Source: Streptomyces sp. NBC_01244
Lineage (GTDB): Bacteria > Actinomycetota > Actinomycetes > Streptomycetales > Streptomycetaceae
Reading direction: 5' to 3'
Assembly: GCF_035987325.1 (NCBI RefSeq)
Contig: NZ_CP108488.1
Coordinates: forward strand, 6,944,001 to 7,008,000
DNA: 64,000 nucleotides
Position 1 is the first letter of the stretch. Each line of letters starts with the position of its first letter. A program made the position numbers and the translations under genes. A model generated the notes under the pieces. It saw nothing but the letters and a program-made list of their open reading frames with translations. It did not search any database and was not told where the DNA came from. Positions 1 through 10,730 of this stretch are shown piece after piece.

Positions 1-1
1 C

Positions 2-226
2 TTCGCCGTCGTCGGGGTCTGGAAAGACTTCCTCTGGCCGATGCTCACCCTCCCCGACCCGGCCCTGCAGACGCTCAACGTCGGCATCTACTCACTCGCC
101 AGGGGAGTGCCCGAGAACCATCTCGTCGCCGCGCTCGCGATGGCCTCGGCGCCCACGCTCATCATCTTCCTGATCTTCCAGCGCAACATCATGAGCGGCC
201 TGACGGCAGGTTCCCTCAAGGGGTGA
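2..226 (+). CDS. Carbohydrate ABC transporter permease, C-terminal fragment (MalG type)
   Basis: Only the last 74 codons are present; the gene begins before the window. The visible part contains FLWPMLTLPD, a hydrophobic segment (APTLIIFLIFQ) and the ending QRNIMSGLTAGSLKG. That ending is typical of MalG/binding-protein-dependent sugar permeases of the inner membrane. It sits 82 nt upstream of a GH13 glucosidase in the same orientation, which fits a maltose or alpha-glucoside uptake operon. This is a family-level call; the substrate is inferred from the neighbour. Confidence 0.85.
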   Translation, partial: FAVVGVWKDFLWPMLTLPDPALQTLNVGIYSLARGVPENHLVAALAMASAPTLIIFLIFQRNIMSGLTAGSLKG

Positions 227-308
227 GCGCCACCCCGCACAGCCGCCGTGCCCGGTCGCCCCCCATGAAAAGACCGCTGTGAAAAGAACGCCGTGAAAGG
301 ACCCCTCC

Positions 309-1925
309 GTGGCTGACTTTCCCCTGCCCGAAAACGCCGCCGACTGGTGGCGCTCGGCCGCCATCTACCAGGTGTACGTACGGAGCTTCGCCGACGGCGA
401 CGGGGACGGCACCGGTGACCTGGTGGGCGTCCGGGCCCGCCTCCCCTACCTCGCCGAACTGGGCGTCGACGCCCTGTGGTTCACCCCCTGGTACCTCTCC
501 CCGCTCGCCGACGGCGGCTACGACGTCGCCGACTACCGCACCATCGACCCCGCCTTCGGCACCCTCGCCGAAGCCGAGAAGCTCATCGCCGAAGCCCGCG
601 AGCTGGGCATCCGCACCATTGTCGACATCGTCCCGAACCACGTGTCCGACCAGCACGCCTGGTTCAAGGCCGCCCTCGCCGCCGGCCCCGGCAGTCCCGA
701 GCGGGAGCTCTTCCACTTCCGCCCCGGCCGCGGCGAGAACGGCGAACTGCCGCCGGGGGACTGGCCCTCGCAGTTCAACGGCGCGGCCACCTGGACGCAG
801 GTACCGGACGGGGAGTGGTACCTGCACCTCTTCACCCCCGAGCAGCCCGACCTCAACTGGGACCACCCCGCCGTCCGCCGGGAACACGAGGAAGTCCTGC
901 GGTTCTGGTTCGAGCGGGGAGTGTCCGGCGTACGGATCGACTCCGCGGCCCTCCTCGCCAAGGACCCGGCCCTGCCCGACCTGGCCGGCCGTTCGGCTGA
1001 GCCGTGGCCGCCCGGGCCCGGTGAGATCCACCCCTACATCGACCGCGACGACCTGCACACCATCTACCGCTCGTGGCGGGCCATCGCCGACGAGTACGGG
1101 GCCATCTTCGTCGGCGAGGTCTGGCTGCCGGACTCCGAGCGCTTCGCCCGCTACCTGCGCCCCGACGAGCTGCACACCGCCTTCAACTTCTCCTTCCTCA
1201 GCTGCCCGTGGGACGCCGGCCGGCTGCGCACCTCCATCGAGGAGACCCTCGCCGAACACGCCCCCGTCGGAGCCCCGGCGACCTGGGTGCTGTGCAACCA
1301 CGACGTAACCCGTACGGTCACCCGCTACGGGCGCGCCGACACCGGATTCGACTTCGCCACCAAGGCCTTCGGGACCCCGGCCGACCTGGTGCTCGGCACC
1401 CGGCGGGCCCGCGCCGCCGCCCTGCTGACCCTCGCCCTGCCCGGCGCCGTCTACGTGTACCAGGGCGAGGAACTGGGGCTTCCGGAGGCCGACATCCCGC
1501 TCGGCCGGATCCAGGACCCCATGCACTTCCGGTCCGGCGGCACCGACCCCGGACGGGACGGGTGCAGGGTCCCGCTGCCGTGGACCGCCGAGCCCTGGAA
1601 CGAGCCCTGGCTGCCCCAGCCGGCGACCTGGCCGCAGTACGCCGCGGACCGGCAGGACGGGGACCCGGCCTCGATGCTCACCCTCTACCGGACGGCCCTG
1701 GGCCTGCGCCGCGCCGCGGCCGGCTTCGGCGGCGGATCGCTTCAGTGGCTGCCCGCTCCGCCCGGTGTGCTCGCCTTCAGCCGCCCCGACGGGCTGGTCT
1801 GCGTGGCCAACCTGTCCCCGGAGCCGGTCCCGCTGCCGGCCCACACGAGCCTCCTGCTGAGCAGCTCCGCCCTGGATGCGGAGGGGCTGCTCGGGCAGGA
1901 CACGGCGGTCTGGCTGCGGACCTGA
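309..1925 (+). CDS. GH13 alpha-glucosidase/alpha-amylase family protein
   Basis: A 538-aa cytoplasmic glycoside hydrolase of family 13. The GTG start is preceded by GAAAGGA. Visible hallmarks are the N-terminal WWRSAAIYQVYVRSFAD, conserved region I (DIVPNHVS), region II GVRIDSAA with the nucleophile Asp near residue 211, region III FVGEVWL with the acid/base Glu near residue 270, and region IV CNHDVTR near residue 331. There is no signal peptide, so it should cleave alpha-1,4-linked oligosaccharides after import. It directly follows a sugar ABC permease, as AglA/MalL-type enzymes do in Streptomyces. Exact specificity (maltose, trehalose or sucrose) cannot be read from sequence. Confidence 0.92.
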   Translation: MADFPLPENAADWWRSAAIYQVYVRSFADGDGDGTGDLVGVRARLPYLAELGVDALWFTPWYLSPLADGGYDVADYRTIDPAFGTLAEAEKLIAEARELGIRTIVDIVPNHVSDQHAWFKAALAAGPGSPERELFHFRPGRGENGELPPGDWPSQFNGAATWTQVPDGEWYLHLFTPEQPDLNWDHPAVRREHEEVLRFWFERGVSGVRIDSAALLAKDPALPDLAGRSAEPWPPGPGEIHPYIDRDDLHTIYRSWRAIADEYGAIFVGEVWLPDSERFARYLRPDELHTAFNFSFLSCPWDAGRLRTSIEETLAEHAPVGAPATWVLCNHDVTRTVTRYGRADTGFDFATKAFGTPADLVLGTRRARAAALLTLALPGAVYVYQGEELGLPEADIPLGRIQDPMHFRSGGTDPGRDGCRVPLPWTAEPWNEPWLPQPATWPQYAADRQDGDPASMLTLYRTALGLRRAAAGFGGGSLQWLPAPPGVLAFSRPDGLVCVANLSPEPVPLPAHTSLLLSSSALDAEGLLGQDTAVWLRT

Positions 1926-2004
1926 CGCCGCGGCCGGACCGCCCGAACCACCTGTTCCCCGCGTCGGCCGCCCGGCCTTCGAGCACCCGGGAACACCCCG
2001 CCCG

Positions 2005-3267
2005 TCACGGCAACGGCTGTGGCGGGCGGGGCCCGTGGTACTGCCCGCTCGGTCGCATCCGCAGCGGGCGCTCCTCGTACTCCTCCAGGGCGTGCGCGAT
2101 CCACCCGGCCGTACGGGCCACCGCGAAGACGGTCTCCCCGGCCTCCGGGGCCATCCCGCAGGAGACCGTCAGCACCGCGAGCGCCAGGTCCACGTTGGGG
2201 TACAGGCCGCCGCCGTGCCGGGCCATCACCCCGGCCACCTCGCGCGCCGCGCCCAGCGCCGGACCGGCCTGCGCCAGCGGCTCCAGCCGAGCGAACAGCG
2301 CCGTCGCCCGCGGGTCCTCGGCCGCGTACAGCCGGTGCCCGAGCCCGGGTACGCGGCGCCCGGCCCGCAGGTACTCCGCCACCACCGGGGCGGCGCCGCC
2401 GCGCTCCAGCACCTCCGTGAGCATCCGGTGCGCGAGCCGCCCGGCCGCGCCGTGCAGGGGGCCTTCCAGCGCGCCGAGCCCGGCCGAGACCACCGCGTAC
2501 GGATGCGCGCGCGCCGACGCGGCCACCCGTACGGCCAGGGTCGAGGCGGCCAGATCGTGGTCGGTCAGCAGGGCCAGGGCCAGGTCGAGCACAGCCAGTG
2601 CGTCCGGATCGGGGTCCAGGGCGGAGAGCCGGGGCCACAGCTGCCGGGAGAGGCGGCCGTCCCCGCCCCACTGCGCCGGGCCCACCTCGGGCAGGGCGCC
2701 GACCAGGGTGGGGATCAGGGAGCGCGCGGAGCCCAGTACGGACGGCGCGGACAGGTCGAAGCGCAGCGGGTCCGCGACCGCCGCGGCGGCGACGGCCACC
2801 CGCAGCCGGTCGATGGGACCGCTGTGCTCGGGCAGCGCGGCGACGGCCCGCCGGGCCGCGGCGAGGGACTCCGGGGGAGCGGTGAACCGGGCCCCGCGCA
2901 CCAGGGTCCCCGTCCAGAGCCACTCGGCGACCTCCTCGTAGCGGTACCGCGAGGCCAGCTCCACGGCGTCCACACCGCGGAAGTAGTAGCGGTCGGCCTC
3001 GATGAGGGTGAGCGCGGTGCGTACGGAGAGCTCCCCGGCGGAGGCGGCGGAACCGGAGGGCCCGGCCGCCTCGCGCCGGCTGCGCCGGGCCAGGGCCTCC
3101 ACCTCGCGGGCGTCGAAACTGCTGCCGCGTCCGACCGGGTCGCGGCGGCTCGTGAGCTGGCCGCGGCTGACGTACGCGTACACGGTCGCGGGTTTCACCC
3201 CCAGCAGCCGGGCCGCTTCCTGGGTGGCGATCCTTCGTTCACCGGGCTCGTCGTTCATGACGCTCAT
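2005..3267 (-). CDS. Citrate synthase-like protein with N-terminal helix-turn-helix domain
   Basis: A 420-aa protein. Residues about 8-50 (RRIATQEAARLLGVKPATVY, then AYVSRGQL) look like a MerR/excisionase-type HTH. The rest is a citrate synthase fold. It retains the two histidine motifs GPLHGAA and GLGHRLY, followed by AAEDPRA, and NVDLAL near the end. Citrate synthases condense acetyl-CoA with oxaloacetate, but the HTH suggests a regulator or bifunctional protein. The ATG at 3267 was chosen because AGGGTG lies just upstream; ATG 3258 is an alternative. It is divergent from a second citrate synthase across a 70-nt gap holding a perfect palindrome. The pair is recalled as conserved in Streptomyces. 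Confidence 0.85.
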   Translation of the reverse strand: MSVMNDEPGERRIATQEAARLLGVKPATVYAYVSRGQLTSRRDPVGRGSSFDAREVEALARRSRREAAGPSGSAASAGELSVRTALTLIEADRYYFRGVDAVELASRYRYEEVAEWLWTGTLVRGARFTAPPESLAAARRAVAALPEHSGPIDRLRVAVAAAAVADPLRFDLSAPSVLGSARSLIPTLVGALPEVGPAQWGGDGRLSRQLWPRLSALDPDPDALAVLDLALALLTDHDLAASTLAVRVAASARAHPYAVVSAGLGALEGPLHGAAGRLAHRMLTEVLERGGAAPVVAEYLRAGRRVPGLGHRLYAAEDPRATALFARLEPLAQAGPALGAAREVAGVMARHGGGLYPNVDLALAVLTVSCGMAPEAGETVFAVARTAGWIAHALEEYEERPLRMRPSGQYHGPRPPQPLP

Positions 3268-3283
3268 GACGCACACCCTACAT

Positions 3284-3302
3284 ATATTGATCGGATCAAT
3301 AT
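3284..3302. promoter_or_regulatory. Perfect 9-1-9 palindrome in the divergent citrate synthase promoter
   Basis: ATATTGATC g GATCAATAT is an exact inverted repeat lying 17 nt upstream of the HTH-citrate synthase start and 36 nt upstream of the other citrate synthase start. It is AT-rich in a very GC-rich region. Position and symmetry make it the obvious operator for a dimeric DNA-binding protein. The HTH-carrying neighbour is the best candidate, by inference only. Confidence 0.7.
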
Positions 3303-3337
3303 TGACAGTGATTGAGTCCATCGTGGATGGTCGATCC

Positions 3338-4498
3338 ATGAACACCACCGTCGTACCCGCCGAAAGCCCCCGCGGACTCGCGGGAGTCGTGGTCACCGAG
3401 ACCCGGCTCGGTGACGTCCGAGGCCGTGAGGGCTTCTACCACTACCGCCAGTACTCGGCCGTCGAGCTCGCCGGGAGCCGCACCTTCGAGGACGTGTGGC
3501 ACCTGATGTTCCGCGGGACCCTGCCGGCCGACGCCGCCGAACGGGCCGCCTTCGCCGCCGAGATCGCCCCGCTGCGCCGGCTCCCCGCCGAAGTCCGGGA
3601 CGCCCTGCCCGCCCTGGCCCGCGCCACCGCCCTGTCCGGCCCGCTCTCCGGACTGCGCACGGCGCTCTCGCTGCTCGGCGCCAGCGCCGGCTTCCGCCCG
3701 CTCTACGACCTGACCCCCGAACGCCGGGCCGCCGACGCGCTGGCCGCCTGCGCCGCCGTACCGACCCTGCTCACCGCCCTGTACCGGCTCGGCCAGGGGC
3801 TGGAACCGGTGGAGCCGCGGGACGACCTCCCCCACGCCGCCAACTACCTCTACATGCTGACCGGCCGGGAACCCGAGCGGGTCAGGGCCCGCGCGGTGGA
3901 GCGGTACCTGATCTCCACGATCGACCACGGCTTCAACGCCTCCACCTTCACCGCCCGCGTGATCGCCTCCACGGGCGCAGACGTCGCGGCCTGCCTCACC
4001 GGGGCGGTCGGCGCGCTCTCCGGCCCTCTGCACGGCGGCGCCCCCAGCCGGGCCCTGGACACCCTGGACGCCATCGGCACGGCCGACCGGATCGACCCGT
4101 GGATCCGCGAGCGGGTCCTGGCGGGCGACCGGATCATGGGCTTCGGACACCCCGTCTACCGCACCGAGGACCCCCGCTCGCGGATGCTGCGCGGGATCGC
4201 CCTGCAGTTCGGCGGCCCGCTCGTGGACTTCGCCGTGGAGGTCGAGCGGCACGTCGAGGAGATCCTCGCCGAGCTCAAGCCGGGCCGGGAACTGCACACC
4301 AACGTGGAGTTCTACGCGGGCGTGGTCATGGAGCTGTGCGGGCTGCCGCGCGAGATGTTCACGCCGACCTTCTGCGCGGCCCGCGTGGTCGGCTGGAGCG
4401 CGAACGTGCTGGAGCAGGCCGCCGACTCGAAGATCATCCGACCGGCCGCCCGCTACACCGGCCCGACCCCGCCACAGCCGGTCCCCGCCCTCGGCTGA
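3338..4498 (+). CDS. Citrate synthase/methylcitrate synthase family protein
   Basis: A 386-aa type II citrate synthase starting at ATG 3338 with GGATGG upstream. The catalytic histidines are in GPLHGGAP and GFGHPVYR, followed by TEDPRS. The position usually occupied by the third catalytic residue (NVDFYSG in E. coli GltA) reads NVEFYAG, with Glu in place of Asp. The C-terminus ARYTGPTPPQPVP is typical of the actinobacterial subfamily. It is divergent from the HTH-citrate synthase and shares its promoter region. It may be the main TCA enzyme or a 2-methylcitrate synthase; sequence alone does not decide. Confidence 0.9.
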   Translation: MNTTVVPAESPRGLAGVVVTETRLGDVRGREGFYHYRQYSAVELAGSRTFEDVWHLMFRGTLPADAAERAAFAAEIAPLRRLPAEVRDALPALARATALSGPLSGLRTALSLLGASAGFRPLYDLTPERRAADALAACAAVPTLLTALYRLGQGLEPVEPRDDLPHAANYLYMLTGREPERVRARAVERYLISTIDHGFNASTFTARVIASTGADVAACLTGAVGALSGPLHGGAPSRALDTLDAIGTADRIDPWIRERVLAGDRIMGFGHPVYRTEDPRSRMLRGIALQFGGPLVDFAVEVERHVEEILAELKPGRELHTNVEFYAGVVMELCGLPREMFTPTFCAARVVGWSANVLEQAADSKIIRPAARYTGPTPPQPVPALG

Positions 4499-4499
4499 C

Positions 4500-4666
4500 G
4501 CCAGTGCTGTGACTGGGATGGTTTGCCGGGGCGCGACGCCCGGCACGGCACCTCGCCGCGTTGTCGGACCACGGAAGTACGTCCGGTACGAGCCGTGGTC
4601 CTCCGCCTTGCGATGCACCGCACCGGACGCCGCGCCCCGGCAAACCTTCCCGGCCAAAGCACTGGC
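4500..4666. repeat. 167-nt imperfect inverted repeat (extended hairpin)
   Basis: The outer arms begin GCCAGTGCT (4500-4508) and end AGCACTGGC (4658-4666). Inside is a perfect 16-bp pair at 4520-4535 and 4631-4646 (GGTTTGCCGGGGCGCG and its complement). A perfect 9-bp pair lies at 4566-4574 and 4593-4601 (GGACCACGG and complement), closing around GTAC-gtccg-GTAC. The intervening arms also align with mostly transition differences. It fills the gap between the citrate synthase stop and the GTPase start, ending 13 nt before the GTG. It could be a MITE-like element or a structured regulatory RNA. Confidence 0.85.
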
Positions 4667-4679
4667 TACGATCGACCGG

Positions 4680-5795
4680 GTGAACAGCATCCCCGTCATC
4701 GTCCTCGCCGGCTTCCTCGGATCCGGCAAGACGACCGTCCTCAACCACCTCCTCGGCAACCGGGGCGGCACCCGCATCGGGGTCGTCGTCAACGACTTCG
4801 GCTCCATCGAGGTCGACGCGATGTCGGTGGCCGGGCAGGTCGGCGACTCGATGGTCTCCCTCGGCGGCGGCTGCCTGTGCTGCGCGGTGGACGGCAGCGA
4901 GCTGGACGCGTACCTGGAGAAGCTCGCCGACCCCGTCCACCGCATCGACGTCATCGTCATCGAGGCGAGCGGGCTGGCGGAGCCCGAAGAGATGGTCCGG
5001 ATGCTCGTCGCCAACGAGAATCCGGCCGTCCGCTACGGCGGCATGGTGCAGATCGTCGACGCGGCGGAATTCGACGCGACCCGGGCCAAGCACCCCGAGA
5101 CCGACCGGCACCTGGCCGTCGCCGACCTGGTGGTGCTCAACAAAACCGACCGGATCGACGCCGCCGAACGCACCCGGATCGAGGGCGCGCTCGCCGCGCT
5201 CTGCGCACCGGGGATCCCGGTCGTCGGCGCGGACCACGGACGGATCGACCCGGAACTGCTCTTCGACCGCCGCCCGTGGACCGAGACGCGCGGCCAGCTC
5301 TCCTTCGAGGACCTGCTGGCGCACGCGCACGACCACGCCGACGGCCACGACGGCGATGGCGATGATCACTCCGGTCACGTCCACGCCGCCTACGCGAGCA
5401 CGGAGTTCGTGTCCGAGCAGGCCCTCGGTCCGCGCCGGTTCATCGAGTTCCTCGACCGCCGCCCGGCCGGCCTCTACCGGATCAAGGGCTCGGTCCACTT
5501 CGGCGTCCCCGGCCACGAGGAGCGCTACGAGGTCCAAGCGGTCGGCCGCTTCCTCCGCTTCGCCCCGCACCCCTGGGGCCGGGGCGAACCGCGCCTGACG
5601 CAGCTCGTCCTGATCGGCTCGGGCACCGACGGCCCCGCCCTGCTCCGCGAGCTGGAGAGCTGCCGCGAACCGGAGCCGTGGCGAGCCGGACCGGAATCCA
5701 TGTGGGGAGTCCTGCGCTACGTGGACCGCCCGGCGGCGCAGGAGCCCGAGCCCGGCCCGGAGCCCGAGCCGGACGCCGACCCCGAGGACTTCTGA
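4680..5795 (+). CDS. CobW/ZNG1-family GTPase (metallochaperone)
   Basis: A 371-aa P-loop GTPase from GTG 4680. Walker A is GFLGSGKTT (residues about 11-19). The metal-binding CxCC motif is GGGCLCCAV near residue 65, and the guanine-specificity motif is LNKTD. A His/Asp-rich stretch (HAHDHADGHDGDGDDH) lies between the G domain and the CobW C-terminal domain. The family inserts or escorts metals, often zinc or cobalt, using GTP; the His-rich loop favours zinc buffering. The upstream start at 4509 would translate the long inverted repeat and is rejected. The acidic Pro/Glu tail is low complexity. Confidence 0.9.
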   Translation: MNSIPVIVLAGFLGSGKTTVLNHLLGNRGGTRIGVVVNDFGSIEVDAMSVAGQVGDSMVSLGGGCLCCAVDGSELDAYLEKLADPVHRIDVIVIEASGLAEPEEMVRMLVANENPAVRYGGMVQIVDAAEFDATRAKHPETDRHLAVADLVVLNKTDRIDAAERTRIEGALAALCAPGIPVVGADHGRIDPELLFDRRPWTETRGQLSFEDLLAHAHDHADGHDGDGDDHSGHVHAAYASTEFVSEQALGPRRFIEFLDRRPAGLYRIKGSVHFGVPGHEERYEVQAVGRFLRFAPHPWGRGEPRLTQLVLIGSGTDGPALLRELESCREPEPWRAGPESMWGVLRYVDRPAAQEPEPGPEPEPDADPEDF

Positions 5796-5811
5796 GAGCA
5801 GCCGGCGGCGC

Positions 5812-7914
5812 TCAGGCGACCTCGATGCCGAAGTCGCCGAGGAGGGGTTCCAGGCCGCCCCGGTAGCCCTTGCCGCCGAGGACGAAGTCCCAGTCGCCGC
5901 CCGGACGGCGCCGGAAGGAGCCGAGGACCAGGGCGGTCTCCCCGGCGCGGCCGTCGGAGACCTCCAGCCGGCCCAGCTCCTCGCCGGCCGGCCCCAGCAG
6001 CCGGATCCGGGCGTCGGTGAAGCCGGCCAGATCGGCGTGCGGATTGACCTCGGGGTCGATCGCGGCGACGAGGACCAGCCGGTCGGCCCGCTGCGGCAAC
6101 GCGTCGAAGACGACCAGCAGTGCCGCCTTGTCGGGCGCCGCGTGCGCGTGGGTCCGTACCGAACCGTCGGGGGTGTTCGGGTTGTTGAAAAAAACGAAGT
6201 GGTCCTCGCTCAGCACCCGGTTGCCTTCGCAGACCAGCGCGCACACGTCCAGCGCGACCGACCCCGCCCAGGACATGCCGAGCACGTTGTGATCCTCGGC
6301 GGGCTCCGGTTCGGCCGCCCGCTGGGCCGGTATCGAGGGCGCCGCGCCCGGGCCGAGACGGCCGCGCAGCCCGTGCTGGTGCAGCAGCTCCACGAGCGCG
6401 GCCCCGGGAACCAACTCCAGCGGCTTGCCGTTGGCGAAGGTGTACGAGGTGGGGCCGAAGGTCGCGGTGGTGACCAGCACCCCCTTGTTCGCGCCCTTGT
6501 CCTGCACCGTGCCGTAGAGATCCCGGACCGCCGTCGGTGACACGGTGTTGCGGTAGCGCTTGACCTGCACCACGATCCGCCCGCCCGTGATCGGGGACGG
6601 GTCGTTCGCCTCGATGTCCACGCCGCCGTCACCGGACCGCTGCGTGGTCACCGCCTCCATGCCCATCGCCCGGAACAGCTCCGCGACCAGGTTCTCGAAG
6701 GCGATCGGGTCCATCGCGAAGAGGTCCGGCTCGTCGTCCTCGTTCTCGTGCTGGTCGCGGCCCGCATGCCCGCCGTGGCTGACGACACCGCCGACCTCGC
6801 CGGGCCGGCGTTCCGGGCGGACGACGGCCGACTGGTCCGGCCGCGCGGACAACTGCCCGCCCAGCCCCTCCACCAGGCAGTCCACCGCGCTCACCAGCTC
6901 CAGCCGCAGCCCGGTGAAAGCGGACCGCGCCGCCGACACCGAGGCCAGTACGAGCTGCGCTTCCCGTCCCGTCACCGGATCGTGGGCGTCCACGAATCCG
7001 TTGACGACGACCGACTCCAGCACGCCGAACTCGTCGGCGGCGTACAGATCGCGCACCACCAGCAGCACGCACTGCGCCAGCAGGTCCCGGTAGACCGCCC
7101 GCCGCTGCGTGGCCGGGCGGGCCGTCTCCTTGTCCTGGTCCGTGCTCGGCACGTACCGCACCGACTTGGCCTCCGGCACCACCTCGTAGCCGGGCAGTTC
7201 CCAGTCCAATACGAGCTGGCGCCGTGCGGGGTCGTAGGCCGCCGACACCTGTCGCGGTAGGTTCTCCGGCCAGCCGGCCGAGGCGTACAGGGCCGCCGAG
7301 AAGTACTCCACCGCGGCCTCCGCGTCGCCCGCGCGCAGCGCCCCGGCCAGCTCGGTGAGCCCGCCGTTGTGCCCGCGGATCCCGGCGAGCTGCTCGGCCG
7401 CCCAGCGGTCGTACTGCTGCCGGTACGCCGCCAGCTGCTGCCTCCGCTGGGCCTCCGCGGCCTGAGCCTCTTGCCAGGCCTGGGTGTACCGGGCGTGCGC
7501 CTCCCGCTCCGCTTGCGCCCGCCGGTTCGAGCCCAGCGTCCAGCCGCTGCTCTGCTGCTGGAAGTGGTGCAGCTGCGGCAGCGGTACGGGGTGTGCCAGG
7601 GTCCCGGGATCGAAGGGTTCGAGCCGCTCGGGCCTGACGAGGTCGGCCAGCCGGAACGCCGGGGCCCGGCAGCCGGCGGCCAACAGCCCCTGCAGGGCCG
7701 CGACCTGGGCATCGAGCTGCTCGGTCGCCCGCCGGGCCTCGGCCTCGCGGTGCTGTTTGTGGGCGGCCTGCTGCTGGCGCTGACCCCGGGCCACGTCCCG
7801 TTCGTACGTCCGCTGCCGGCGTTCGGCCTCACGCTGCTGGATCAGCTGCGTCTGCTGCGTCCGGCGCTGGGCTTCCGCCCAGTCACTGATCAATCCGCCC
7901 GCCCGACGACTCAT
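5812..7914 (-). CDS. Mrr-type restriction endonuclease fused to a C-terminal TerD domain
   Basis: A 700-aa protein from ATG 7914 (GGGGAGA upstream). Residues 1-140 are Gln/Arg/Ala-rich and predicted coiled coil. The middle contains an uncharacterised region and an Mrr_cat nuclease domain near 395-500, with FENLVAELFRAMGMEAV, the catalytic GDGGVDIEA and IVVQVKRY (D...QxK). The last ~160 residues are a TerD-type domain (WAGSVALDVCAL, EDHFVFFNNPN, VLVAAIDP, FRRRPGGDWDFVLGGKGYRGG). Mrr nucleases cut modified DNA. TerD domains bind calcium and occur in tellurite-resistance/stress modules often linked to phage defence. A membrane- or stress-associated defence role is inferred, not shown. Confidence 0.85.
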   Translation of the reverse strand: MSRRAGGLISDWAEAQRRTQQTQLIQQREAERRQRTYERDVARGQRQQQAAHKQHREAEARRATEQLDAQVAALQGLLAAGCRAPAFRLADLVRPERLEPFDPGTLAHPVPLPQLHHFQQQSSGWTLGSNRRAQAEREAHARYTQAWQEAQAAEAQRRQQLAAYRQQYDRWAAEQLAGIRGHNGGLTELAGALRAGDAEAAVEYFSAALYASAGWPENLPRQVSAAYDPARRQLVLDWELPGYEVVPEAKSVRYVPSTDQDKETARPATQRRAVYRDLLAQCVLLVVRDLYAADEFGVLESVVVNGFVDAHDPVTGREAQLVLASVSAARSAFTGLRLELVSAVDCLVEGLGGQLSARPDQSAVVRPERRPGEVGGVVSHGGHAGRDQHENEDDEPDLFAMDPIAFENLVAELFRAMGMEAVTTQRSGDGGVDIEANDPSPITGGRIVVQVKRYRNTVSPTAVRDLYGTVQDKGANKGVLVTTATFGPTSYTFANGKPLELVPGAALVELLHQHGLRGRLGPGAAPSIPAQRAAEPEPAEDHNVLGMSWAGSVALDVCALVCEGNRVLSEDHFVFFNNPNTPDGSVRTHAHAAPDKAALLVVFDALPQRADRLVLVAAIDPEVNPHADLAGFTDARIRLLGPAGEELGRLEVSDGRAGETALVLGSFRRRPGGDWDFVLGGKGYRGGLEPLLGDFGIEVA

Positions 7915-7970
7915 CAGTTCTGTGTCTCCCCGCCCCACCCGACAGTGCCAAGAGGGAAAACACTAGTCGC

Positions 7971-8019
7971 CATTCGGGTGGTACGTCCGCCCAGTCGTCA
8001 CGGCAGCACCACCCGAATG
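7971..8019 (-). terminator. 12-bp inverted repeat downstream of parC
   Basis: CATTCGGGTGGT (7971-7982) pairs perfectly with ACCACCCGAATG (8008-8019) around a 25-nt loop, just after the parC stop. The minus-strand transcript continues into TTTT about 14 nt later. It is either a weak terminator or a hairpin in the leader of the downstream Mrr-TerD gene. Confidence 0.45.
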
Positions 8020-8031
8020 ACCTGCAACCTC

Positions 8032-10488
<2,457 letters not shown>

Positions 10489-10730
10489 CGCTGCGCGGCT
10501 CCTTAACCAAGAATCGGGATGAGCTGAGCTCTCACGGGGTGGGGGTGGGACGGGGCTGGGACGGTCGGGCGGGCGGTTTCGGACAGGGGTGACGCGGACC
10601 ATTGTGGCCCGAGGCACCGACAACGCCGACTCCGACCCAGGACTGGGCCGGGAACTTCTCCGCGCCCCGACGCGCTTGCATACAGTGGCAGGTCTGACAG
10701 GAATCTTTGCATCGCGATCGAAGGGACCAC

